A stretch of 64,000 nucleotides of DNA, from contig NZ_CP123991.1 of the NCBI RefSeq assembly GCF_029919255.1, forward strand, positions 241,110 to 305,109, in the 5' to 3' direction. Made by a program: the position numbers and the translations under genes. This stretch comes from a cyanobacterium endosymbiont of Epithemia clementina EcSB (GTDB lineage: Bacteria > Cyanobacteriota > Cyanobacteriia > Cyanobacteriales > Microcystaceae). Below, in pieces: positions 21,547 to 31,538 of the stretch (the first letter of the stretch is position 1; each line of letters begins with the position of its first letter). The notes beneath the pieces are model-generated. The model did no database searches and had not been told where the DNA came from. It saw nothing but the letters and a program-made list of their open reading frames with translations.

Positions 21547-22033
21547 AATTACCCACCATCTGCTGTACTTTTTCTTGTAATTTACTATCTTGGGATATGA
21601 TAGTCTCAATCTGCCGAAAACGCTTGATTGCTAATCCCTGAGACTGGATCACGCGCTCTTTTTTTTGTTCTGTATTGACAATAATTTCTTCTACTTCACT
21701 TACGGTTTTCTGGAATTTCTCTAGTTCTTCTAGTGAAGCCTGAACTCCAGCTGCATAGTTATAGTTATTCTGACTTTGTCCAATTTCCATAAATCGCTCG
21801 TAACTTAGTCCCCCTTTTTTTATTGCCATTGCCATTTTTTGTTGGGTTCTATAGTCAATTGCTTGAAATTGTTGTAGTACCTGAGCAAATTGTCTCAGTT
21901 CTAAGGGGCTAATTTCTGAATGCTCAGCTTCAAAAAACTGGGTGGTTCTAGCTTCAATTTGACCATGGACAGGCAAAGATACAGATAAGTACAAAACTCC
22001 TGCAACTCCTCCGACTAGAATTAGTTTAAGCAT
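21545..22033 (-). CDS. DUF4168 secreted protein (copy 1)
   Basis: Exported protein of 162 residues with a signal peptide (about 1-25, ending near VHGQ) and a helical DUF4168 domain (about 40-160). Landmarks are LRQFAQVLQQFQAIDYRTQQ and the paired 'LSYERFMEIGQ...' and 'LAIKRFRQIETI' helices. The domain function is unknown; it is common in cyanobacteria and proteobacteria. A paralogue (24605-25129) lies 2.6 kb upstream on the same strand, with a dead glgP between them. The reading frame is intact and it has its own terminator. Confidence 0.8.
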   Translation of the reverse strand: MLKLILVGGVAGVLYLSVSLPVHGQIEARTTQFFEAEHSEISPLELRQFAQVLQQFQAIDYRTQQKMAMAIKKGGLSYERFMEIGQSQNNYNYAAGVQASLEELEKFQKTVSEVEEIIVNTEQKKERVIQSQGLAIKRFRQIETIISQDSKLQEKVQQMVGN

Positions 22034-22289
22034 TAGATAAATTCACTTTATTGATTGTTGAGAAATATATAAAAGTCCCGATTTTCTTCAAACGTTAACA
22101 CAGTCATCCTAAAAATTGCAAGTCACTAGCTTGTGATCAGTTGTATTGTCGAGCTATGATGACTATATGTCAAATTTTTGAGATTGTAATCTCCGATGGT
22201 ATGGTTAATTCCTAGATTTAGGTCCTGATAAAATTGTATCGCTTGTATTGCTAAAATTTTATTATCTATATCTAGTTCGTCTTCTAGTC

Positions 22290-24341
22290 AATCTTGATGA
22301 CACTGTTGTTTAAGGGAAAATTTCATATTACTTATTCGTGATACTTCTTGCCCAGCGATAGAAATTTGTTTGGATAAATCAGCTGTTGGATAAAACCGCT
22401 GTCCTAGGGTGACATTATTTAATGAGGAAGGAAGATAACTTTTAGGCTATCACCAGGATCATTATTTACCACATCCCCTACCGATGTAATTAACTTAATA
22501 ATCCGCTTAGCTATTAAATATTCTGAAGTAAATTTACCACTTAAAATCAAAGTAAGAAAGTAAGAGGGACAACATCTAAATTGAGATCATATTTGAGACT
22601 TTTATAAAGAGTAATGATGTGTAAGCTATTCAAATCTTGACGTTTGTATTCATAAACGCGCTTAACTTGAACATCAAATAAAGAAGTCGGATCAACTTAA
22701 ATTCTCAATTTTGTTTGGATGTAATTAGCAAAATAACGTTTTACTGTGCGCTTGACTGCTCGCTATTGATGACAAAAAGACAGATCATCTATAAACTCTT
22801 CTAATTTCCGTAATTCATTGAGATGTTTAATCTAATTTTTACAGATTTTTTCTTTAATCAATTTGGTTAGTCTGGGGTTACTTTGAACCATCCAACGACT
22901 AGGAGTGATTTCGTTAGTAACGTTTATAAATTTTTCGGGGAACAATTTATGAAAATCGCATAATACGGTTTCTCTAAGCAATTCTGAATGTAGGGATGCA
23001 ACACTATTAATCATATGGGAACCAACACAAGTTAAATTAGCCATACAGACATATTTTTTCCCTACTTCTATCGATAAGAGAAGGATTAGACAGTTTTTCA
23101 GCGTTACCTAAAAATTTAATTTGGACACGCTTGAGAAATTATTGATTAATTTCGTAGATAATTTCCATAAATCGAGGAAGTAATCGACTAATAATACTCA
23201 ATGGCCATTTTTCTAACACTTTAGGTAATAGAGTATGGTTGGTATAACCAAAAGTATTTTAGACGGTCTCCCAAGCTTGAGCTTAATCATAAATTATGAA
23301 TATCTACCAACAACCCATTTACTTAGCTGCTTTCACAGCAGGATGGGTATCATTTAGTTAAGCTACCCATTGTGCATTAAAATTATCTAAGTTGGGGTTT
23401 TCTCTCAAATGAATGCAAATCATATCCTGTAGAGAACAGGAGATAAAAAATATTGCTGTTGTAGCCGTCATTTTTTCCCTTGAATTGGTTCATCTTTAGG
23501 ATAAAGAACTTTACTGATGTTTTCCGAATTAACCTTCCTATTGCTGCTCCGTAGTAGTATCCTAAGTTAAAGCGTTGAAACTTAAAGAATTTACAGGCTT
23601 CTGATTTCCCTAACTGTAGGGTGTTTGCTGTGTTAACTTTGTACCCTAAAACCGGGGTGTCGTAAGGAATTCCTTTAACCACATGGTCAAAATTCAATAG
23701 ACTCGGTAGGTTTCATACTCATCAGTATAGAGTTTTGTATGACCTTCAAAATTAACGGTAACTGAGGCTTCAGGACGGGCGACTTCCCAGAGATTACCAT
23801 GTTGTAGTTATTTATTCAGTAATTTAAACTTGCCAAGCGTCGCGAATTTCTTCGTTAAAATCCCAAATTAGTAGCGAATTTCATAGCCAATAGCTGGAAT
23901 TTCTAGACTTAATAAAGAGTCCATGTAACAAGCAGCTAATCTCCCTAATTCCCCATTCCCTACTCCTGGCTCTTTCCCCGAATACATTAATTCTCGAAAA
24001 TTTATTTATAATTTTTCTACTGTTTGGCGAATATATTTTTCAACGTCTAGGTTAATAAAATTGTTACTTAAAATGGGGACTAACTAGAAATTATGCTAAT
24101 AGGTAGCAGACGACTTTGACATTTTCAAAAATTAATTTGGACCGTATTCAACCAACGTTGAAGGAGATAATGACGGACAGTATAAACCAATGCCATATAA
24201 AAATTATTTATTGTCGCAATAGCTGACAATGTTCTCTAACATATGAAAAATATTATCGAGGAGCGCTTATCGAAGAGTTTCTATCTCTAATCCAGTGTGC
24301 TTATTTTCTATCGCGGATTCTCTCTGTAAAGATGCATTCAT
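22290..24341 (-). pseudogene. glgP: Decayed glycogen phosphorylase
   Basis: Glycogen/alpha-glucan phosphorylase releasing glucose-1-phosphate from glycogen. Homologous fragments appear in order on the - strand but in shifting frames with many stops: MNASLQRESAIENKHTGLEI from 24341; YMALVYTVRHYLLQRWLN; VVKGIPYDTPVLGYKVNTAN (about 23660); MANLTCVGSHMINSVASLHS (about 23040); VKRVYEYKRQDLNSLHIITL (about 22650); and [16 protein letters not shown] to [13 protein letters not shown] (about 22450-22340), around the pyridoxal-phosphate region. The C-terminus is unrecognisable. At least five separate lesions make it non-functional. Whether another glgP copy exists elsewhere cannot be seen. Confidence 0.93.
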
Positions 24342-24424
24342 TAGTCTTTTGTTATCTTTTTTATTAGACGATACATGATTCTCAGTTTAAAATGTGTTGT
24401 TTCTAGAATGTTCTTGAAGAAATC

Positions 24425-24455
24425 TCTTTCTCCTTATTAAACTTAAGGAGAAAGA
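24425..24455. repeat. 12-bp-arm hairpin between glgP remnant and DUF4168 gene
   Basis: TCTTTCTCCTTA (24425-24436) and TAAGGAGAAAGA (24444-24455) are perfectly complementary with a 7-base loop. It lies between the dead glgP start and the stop of the second DUF4168 gene, so on the - strand it may be that gene's distal terminator. Confidence 0.5.
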
Positions 24456-24604
24456 AAAATGTACGTTAAATTATTAAATATTTATTTCTAAATTAATGAT
24501 TGAAAATTCGTATTATTGATAAATATACTGACATACTTCCCAGTCAAATCAAAAACGATAATGGTATAGTATGCCAATGAAATGTTGGTAAACTCAAACT
24601 AGAT

Positions 24605-25129
24605 TTAGTTTTTCATGAGTTTGAGGACTTCTCGTTGTAGAGAAGGATTATTTTGAACTTTAGTGGCGATCGCATTGAACTCCTGGATGGTAAATCCTTG
24701 AGATTTGACCAGTTCCCGTTGTCTGAGTAGATCTTCTTGGGCAATTTTTTTGACTTCGGGAAAAACGTTCTCGAACTTTTTAAGATCTTCATCTGAGAAG
24801 TTCCCTATAGACGCTCCTGTGTCACTCTTTTCTTGAGCAATTTCTCGAAAACGTTGTCTGCTTAATCCTTCACTTTCGAGGACTTTAAGCATTTTCTGTT
24901 TAGTTTCTTGGGCTAGACTCCGTTGTTTTTTGACAATTAGAGCGAATTTCTCCAAGTCTTTTACAGTGGGATTTGTAGAAGTTTGAGCTATCGTATATCC
25001 CTCAGTTATCTGTTTAAATGCACTTCCTAATACATAGTTCTCAGTTTGACTCCACGTTGGAAGTCCTCCTACTCCCAATAATAAAGGTAACACTCCGATA
25101 AACTCTCCCAAAAGCAGTTTTTGAAACAT
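24605..25129 (-). CDS. DUF4168 secreted protein (copy 2)
   Basis: Exported protein of 174 residues with a hydrophobic signal peptide (about 1-28, ending near LPTWSQ) and a helical DUF4168 domain (about 50-172): VKDLEKFALIVKKQRSLAQE, then LSRQRFREIAQE and FTIQEFNAIATKVQNNPSLQ. It is similar in plan to the protein at 21545-22033 but clearly diverged, so the pair is an old duplication or two separate family members. Function is unknown. Both copies stay open while glgP between them has collapsed. Confidence 0.8.
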   Translation of the reverse strand: MFQKLLLGEFIGVLPLLLGVGGLPTWSQTENYVLGSAFKQITEGYTIAQTSTNPTVKDLEKFALIVKKQRSLAQETKQKMLKVLESEGLSRQRFREIAQEKSDTGASIGNFSDEDLKKFENVFPEVKKIAQEDLLRQRELVKSQGFTIQEFNAIATKVQNNPSLQREVLKLMKN

Positions 25130-25876
25130 TGTATGATTTCCTTAAAAATATAAATTTGTGGCTATCCGTTAATCTCAGATAGTTCTTTTGTCCTCTATTC
25201 ATGGATAATGGAAAGAGTTCTATTGATTTTAACAACTCTTGGTTCAAAAAAAGAGAAAAGATGTAGAAAAGTCAAAAATATTTTTATTTTTTCTTAGTTT
25301 GATCTTATTGAATAAATCTTCTCTTACATAAAAGACCACTCCTGTTACAAATTAAATAAATCATTTATCATTATCTAGTTGAATAGATTATCTAGATTAC
25401 CGTAGTTTTATCCTGAATTTATAATCTCAGGCTAATTCAATATATTTGATCGATATTTTTAATGTTAATATCAACCAATTTAGGATAATTAAATTTAGTT
25501 AATATCTGTTATCTATCTATTAGTAGATATTTATAATTTAGTCATTAATAAATTTTATTCTGAGAAACCCTCTTGATTTTCAAAGCAAAATTTAAGCATC
25601 AGATTCAATGCCTGTTATTTTAATAAAATTAATGGCAATCTGAATCAAAATAATTTTTAAAAACACTTTGTCAACAAGTATTTAGAAATTTTTTATATTT
25701 TTTTAGCTCTGATACAGGAAGATAACTTTACTTCCTAGAGCTAGGATTTAAATACCCTGGTTAACAGTAATAAAAATATTTATTTGTTAAACTTTAAGGT
25801 CTTGCAGAATCAATCAAATTTGACAGTTCTACTAAACTTTAGATAATAGGGTAGCATTGCTAACCCTAGAAAAGGA
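25130..25876. other. 750-bp intergenic region
   Basis: AT-rich, with no recognisable coding content on either strand. It holds the promoter of the second DUF4168 gene near 25130 and the 3' end region of the GH116 gene. I see no clear hairpin terminator. Confidence 0.5.
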
Positions 25877-28285
25877 CTATAAAGAGCTAAAATTAGTTAA
25901 TACTCCATAAATTCCCCAAATAGCCATCGCTCGTAGATAATGACATACACGAAAAGTTCCGACAGCCGTTATGGCTTCAGGCGTACGAAATTGTAAGCCA
26001 TTTTCATACACTTGTTTAACCACTACTTCTGTTAACTTCAATGCCTCATCTCTGCGTCCCATTTGTACTAGAAATGCCGCTAAGCCAAAGTTAATTCCTG
26101 TCCACACTTCCTGGGGATGAGTTGAACTAGGATCTTCAGGAGTTCCATCGGGCTTCATGCCATTTGCTGCCCCATATTTTCCTTCTTGAAACTTCAAAAA
26201 ACAAGCATCATAAACCTTGTTTAAGGTTGACTCGATATATTGATTTTCAACTATGTCAGGCAATCCCAATAAACGGGCATAAAATTGACCACACAATTGA
26301 TCTGCCATTACCACATTAGAACCACTTTCACTGTCGAGTTGATAGTATTCTCCATTCCATAGAGTTTTATGATAAATTGACCGAGATTGTTGTAACCAAT
26401 AGTTGTAATTTTTGAGATAATCACTGACCAGTTTTCGTTCTGACTCTAGATTTATTGGAGAATTTTCTAAGAGAATCTCACCTATTTTAATAGCCGCTTC
26501 CAGGGCTGCTATCCACAACCCGCCACAATAAGCACTTATTCCTTGTAATTGCCAATCATCAAAGGTTTGATCAGGTGCACCGGAATTTTCGGGTATACCA
26601 TCACCATCTAAATCAAAGGTTTTTAAATAGGCTAAAGTTTCTGCAATTGCCGGCCAACATTTTCTTAAGAATTCTTTATCTTTGCCTGGTGTTAATAAAT
26701 AATCTCGATACACTTGCAAGACAAAATCACTGCCTAAATCTTTCCATAAATTACAATCTTGATAGCTAGTATAATTGGTTTTTTCCCAGGGATGTTCATT
26801 AGGAGCGCCTAAATCATGAGGAGTTGCCCCTTTGGCTTTTCTAATTGCTTTTGCCTGGTTGTAACCAATAATTCTAGGGGTGTCATCATAGGTGGGAATT
26901 GCTCTAGCAAATGCTTCTAAAACTGACTTTTCTATACTTGGCCAAAGCATCATTAATCCAAAGGAACCATACAATCGAACATCCAGACTTTCATACCAAC
27001 GATAGTCTAGACATTCAAGTACACCAAATTGCCCAATTGGATCATTTTCTGAGGCGGCTGTCCATAAAGTTCCTCCATCAGTAAGTAAATATAATTCATT
27101 CAATAAAGCCATTTTAAACCAGTCGGGCAAGTCGTTCCTTTCAATAATAGGACACTGCCATTCTTCTATCCTTTTATGCCAAACATTAAAATCTTTTAAA
27201 GCTGTTCTAACTATTGCCCAACCGTTCTTACCATTGCGATCAAAAAAGTCAGTGTAGCGACGATAATATTCTACTCCTTGAGTAAATTCTGTGACAGGAA
27301 AATCCCAGGCTAAAATAAAGGGAATTTTCTTAGTCTCCCCAGGACGAATAGTAAACCGGATAGTCATGGCCGCGGCAATTTGTTCTCCAGGTTCGGCTGG
27401 GGTTTCGTCTTCGATATCTGGTAAAGATCCATTTAGAGAAAAATCGTCCCAAACTTCTGAACCATCTCCCTTCGGATTCCATTTTCCTAGATAAAAAACC
27501 TCGACACTGGGATTAGTCACACTAGCAATGCAAATTTGTCCTTCCCCTTCTCGCACTTGAGTCTGGAGTTGAATGTGGTTGAGGATGAACCCAACACTAA
27601 AGTTATCCCGCACCCATTGATTAAAATTCCCCTCACTCTGTTCCCATCGGGGTTGATATCTATATTCAGGGCTACCATCGTCTCTAACGCTAATTTCAGG
27701 AGATTTAATAGTATTTGTAAACCATCCTACAATGTTCTGCCATGTTAACATGATGCTGAGGGTAATAGGTTTGTCCGTGGGGTTGTGAGCAGTCCATTCA
27801 AAGATAGCTAAAGGGTAGCTCGTTTCCTGATAATTATTCGGAATAATTGGAGAAAATTGCTCACAAACTAGCTTAATTTGAAATACACCTTTGTATTCGT
27901 ACCAACTGCGAGGATAAAGGGCGTGATAAGTCCCTTTTTCCGTAGGATACCAATTCCAAGTTGATAAAGTTCCATCTTCGGGAGGTTGGGTACACAGAGC
28001 ATAAGCTTGAGAATTTTCCTCTTCGGATTGTTCAAAGACGCTAAACTGACAAGCGGGAATACTACCGAATGTATGTTCACCCCCATCAAAATGCCAGAGG
28101 TTGAAGTCACCATGGGGGGAACGGCCAATGCAACCAGCGCCGAACCCACCGAGAGGCATCCCATGGTTTGGCCCATCGTCTAAATTACTAACTCTTCGTA
28201 CTGTGTAAGGTTTATCCCATCCTTTGCCGATAGGACGTTTCCAAGTACAAGGAGGAATCTTGGGAAGAGGACATGGTGTTTTCAT
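25877..28285 (-). CDS. GH116 glucosylceramidase-like beta-glucosidase
   Basis: Large cytosolic glycoside hydrolase of 802 residues, related to mammalian GBA2 (non-lysosomal glucosylceramidase) and bacterial GH116 beta-glucosidases/xylosidases. The N-terminal beta-rich domain (about 30-350) begins with GMPLGGFGAGCIGRSPHGDF. The C-terminal (alpha/alpha)6 domain has the probable nucleophile Glu in GVLECLDYRWYESLDVRLYG (about 420) and the probable acid/base Asp in PDQTFDDW (about 575). Length is normal and no stops occur, so it is probably active. The natural cyanobacterial substrate is unknown; a glycolipid or host-derived glucoside is possible but unproven. No signal peptide is seen. Confidence 0.9.
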   Translation of the reverse strand: MKTPCPLPKIPPCTWKRPIGKGWDKPYTVRRVSNLDDGPNHGMPLGGFGAGCIGRSPHGDFNLWHFDGGEHTFGSIPACQFSVFEQSEEENSQAYALCTQPPEDGTLSTWNWYPTEKGTYHALYPRSWYEYKGVFQIKLVCEQFSPIIPNNYQETSYPLAIFEWTAHNPTDKPITLSIMLTWQNIVGWFTNTIKSPEISVRDDGSPEYRYQPRWEQSEGNFNQWVRDNFSVGFILNHIQLQTQVREGEGQICIASVTNPSVEVFYLGKWNPKGDGSEVWDDFSLNGSLPDIEDETPAEPGEQIAAAMTIRFTIRPGETKKIPFILAWDFPVTEFTQGVEYYRRYTDFFDRNGKNGWAIVRTALKDFNVWHKRIEEWQCPIIERNDLPDWFKMALLNELYLLTDGGTLWTAASENDPIGQFGVLECLDYRWYESLDVRLYGSFGLMMLWPSIEKSVLEAFARAIPTYDDTPRIIGYNQAKAIRKAKGATPHDLGAPNEHPWEKTNYTSYQDCNLWKDLGSDFVLQVYRDYLLTPGKDKEFLRKCWPAIAETLAYLKTFDLDGDGIPENSGAPDQTFDDWQLQGISAYCGGLWIAALEAAIKIGEILLENSPINLESERKLVSDYLKNYNYWLQQSRSIYHKTLWNGEYYQLDSESGSNVVMADQLCGQFYARLLGLPDIVENQYIESTLNKVYDACFLKFQEGKYGAANGMKPDGTPEDPSSTHPQEVWTGINFGLAAFLVQMGRRDEALKLTEVVVKQVYENGLQFRTPEAITAVGTFRVCHYLRAMAIWGIYGVLTNFSSL

Positions 28286-31033
28286 AAAGTTTATCTTAAC
28301 TTGTTAAAGTTATGTTCTGAATGCTATTAATCGGCTATAAATTTCAACATCTATAGTCAAAGACAAACTGGAAAAGAAATCCGAACATACTTGATTAGTT
28401 GATGAGAAAAATGTGGGATAAAGGTTTAGAGTCTTTTGTCCGAAGCTCTAAAAGTACTTTCTCCTGGAACGGTCTCCACTAGTCATTTAGACAATGAATA
28501 GCTTTTGATGGCCATTGTAACAAACCTATAGATTATTAAACTCTTATCCATCAGACAAAATGACTAAACTTATTTGTAATTTTTTTATAACAAACAATAT
28601 ATTTCTAATTGTGGAAAATACTTTAACGATTAAAGACATTTGTCTAAAATAAATGGAATATTCACCAAAAATGTGCCCATTTCGCCCTTTATTCCTCAAG
28701 TATTGAGAATAACTCTCAAGCAATTTGATCAACTAATAGCAATTGAACAACTTGCCTAACTAGAGTAAAATGAGATCAGAGGGGTAATTTTCAGTCCTAC
28801 GGGTGGAAAAATTGGATGAAAAATTTAAATTTATATATTTAAGCTTGTAATTTAGAGTCGTTAGACTAGGTTAAAAAATACTTTTTATTCTTCTACCGTG
28901 CTTATTCTATTTGACGATGTTAAGCGTTCAAATTCTCAATATCAACAAATATTTACCCGATTATTTCTGATATGATGATTGGATGAGTCAGTCCTATCAA
29001 CTTAACAAATAGGCGATATAAAGATTAACAAGCAAAGAGTCTGGAGTATCTAGACCTGGATTAACTTTAGATTGAAGTAAGATTTTATAAGTTCGACAAT
29101 TCACTAAGTAAAGATGATAATTACCACTGAAGTAAGCTGATTAATTTACTCAAGTAAAAAGAATATTAAATATACTTAATTTACTACAAGTTGGTAGTGA
29201 TTGGATTTTACTACTACTTTTTTTCGAGTAAATTATTATATGTATAATATGCAATTTTCTTTAAAAAATTAATTTTATCTAAAATAGAATTCAAGATAGA
29301 TTCTATTCTTTTAAATCTTTTTTAAAGAATCAGGAATTAACTAGGAGTTAAGTAATTTTTTAAGTTGTGTCGATTTTTAATATTGTCTTTCTATGTATTT
29401 AGTTTATTTATAAGTTTAATATTTAAATTAAATACTTTTCATGAAAAGTTAATGATAGTTATCTTATTAAAAATTTTTGCAATCATTCGGTATCTAAAGT
29501 TATTTCTCTTGCTCTAAACTCTCTTTTTGTTTGCAACAGGTTCCTAATTTATATTCTCAGGCAACTACAAAAATATTTTGTAGTGTACTAGTGTAGTAAT
29601 ACTATGTAAATTTATCATTTTTTTTATCTAATCTCCTTTTAACTTAAGTCTTAGAGTTGTATTTTGAAAATAAAAAAGTATGTGAACCCAATCTCAATAA
29701 TACAGTTATATTGTCGTTTTTTAAATATAAATATCTATCATTTTTATTATTATTAAATTTATCAGTTCTAATTTTATATCAAGTAAGTATTTTGTTAAAC
29801 ATTGAGTGTAATGTAACACTACATAAGTTTAGTAAACTACATCTAGTTTTATGATGCCATCTTCTTTTTTTTTAACCTTACAAAGAAATGATGTTGTATT
29901 TTAGTTGGTATTCAATTGCTTATATTATCCTTTTTATTTTCATTATTATTGAATTTATATAAGAAAAGACATTGATAGTCACTTGTCCAATGTAAGTCAA
30001 TAACTGAGTCACTACCAAGACAGTTAAAATTTTTTTTATTAAAAAATACAAGAAAAGATAGATATTGATTATTTAAAATATTTTAATAAAAGATTTTACC
30101 ATATCGATAACTCGTTCCATTTAAATATTTGTCAAAATAAAAGTACTTTTGAATATGAGGGTGATATAAACTTTCTACAATATTTTTAGTCTTAAAGTCA
30201 TGAAATATCTTCTGTATAAGATATTTGATTAATTTTCTCTTCTAGTTAGATTAGTTTCTACGGCTATAATTATTATTTATATATTTATATAACTTAATTT
30301 TTTATATTTCTATTTATCAGTTTTAATTAGTCAAATAAATATTTAATTAATTTAGTTAGTTAGTTACTTTTTTTCTTTAAACCTTATTTCCTATATGTTC
30401 AGGGTGAACCCTTTTAGTCTTTTTTAGACTGAGCCTTATAAATAAATAGTTAATGATTTCGATTTTTGTATTTTAAATATTTTTTATTATCTCATGAATT
30501 TAATTATTTTAAAGTTAAACTTTTTAAGTCATGAAATTTATATCAAAACTATGCTATGCAGTCATTCTATGAATAGACTATTATATTTTAGTAAGGTAGA
30601 AATATTTTTTTAAAAAACTTTAAGATAATACTTCAAGATAATTTAATTGTAATTGTATTTATTGCATAAATATTTCTAATAGTTGCATTTTTTAGTTCAA
30701 TAAGATTTGATACTTTACATCTAAAATAGATGATCTATTGACTACCTTTACTCTTTTTTAAAAGACAAGCATATAATAATATCTAGTTAACTGAATAAGT
30801 TAAATAAAAATTAATGTTGAACACTAAAAATAGTAGATCAGCTTGTGTTAGAAAACAATTAGATACCAAATTAATTGCTATGTTTTTAGATAGACTTAAT
30901 AAAGTCTAAACTTAGATATATAAGCTAATTACCTAGATTATATATTTAAGTTTGACAGATTGTCTTTTGACGAATATTGGAGATCATTTGTAAGATAAAC
31001 TTCGCTAATATACTTAATCATCTAACGTTACCT
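28286..31033. other. 2.7-kb gene desert
   Basis: The longest gene-free stretch of the window. Both strands were read: only short AT-driven frames of about 60 codons appear (for example 28544-28732 - and 29657-29854 +), without a family resemblance or ribosome-binding site. No RNA gene or strong long-stem hairpin was recognised. It is probably old pseudogene sequence decayed beyond recognition. Confidence 0.5.
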
Positions 31034-31423
31034 ATGGATTCAACAGTCGAAAAAAAAAAGCTCGTTTCTGTTCAACCCACAGGCTTTTGTAATCAACAAA
31101 AAACTGCCCTTATCTCTATTGGTATTACCCCGACAGGCTATATCTCGATTGGCATTGCGCCCATGGGTATTATTGCTATTGGGATTGTTCCGATGGGAGT
31201 AATTTCATTTGGGGCAGTGGCTATGGGAACTGTTGCCACAGGAGCGGTTTCCATGGGAATAGCGGCTTTTGGAGTCGAAACTATGTCTCTCTTAAATTTA
31301 GAACGGTCACAACTAGGATCTGTAGAAATTAAGTACAAACCTCACAATCACAATAATTACGAAAACCATAATCATTCGAGTTCTGAAAGTTCAACACCTA
31401 ATACACTTAAGATAAACCATTAA
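31034..31423 (+). CDS. Decapeptide-repeat protein, IG-rich
   Basis: Predicted 129-residue protein from the ATG at 31034; an in-frame TTG at 30977 is a weaker start. Residues about 26-85 are six tandem ten-residue repeats of the type (I/V)(S/A)(I/F)G(I/A)xPMG(x): ISIGITPTGY, ISIGIAPMGI, IAIGIVPMGV, ISFGAVAMGT, VATGAVSMGI, AAFGVETMSL. Such short Gly/Ile periodicity suggests a stacked beta-solenoid or a glycine-zipper-like membrane structure. The C-terminal ~35 residues are hydrophilic and rich in His, Asn and Ser. Function is unknown. It lies 116 bases before a coiled-coil protein on the same strand. Confidence 0.65.
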   Translation: MDSTVEKKKLVSVQPTGFCNQQKTALISIGITPTGYISIGIAPMGIIAIGIVPMGVISFGAVAMGTVATGAVSMGIAAFGVETMSLLNLERSQLGSVEIKYKPHNHNNYENHNHSSSESSTPNTLKINH

Positions 31424-31538
31424 TTTTCTGGAAATTCTACGAGCCACGGATTAACCAAGTGGATTAAGGAAACCAAATCTGGCTCTAGACCATCTATCTA
31501 TCTATATATTCGGAGCTAGGCCATATTGCCATTCTTTT

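Noticed and set aside
28544-28732. 62-codon - strand frame
   Set aside because: No motif or start signal; its length is expected by chance in this composition.
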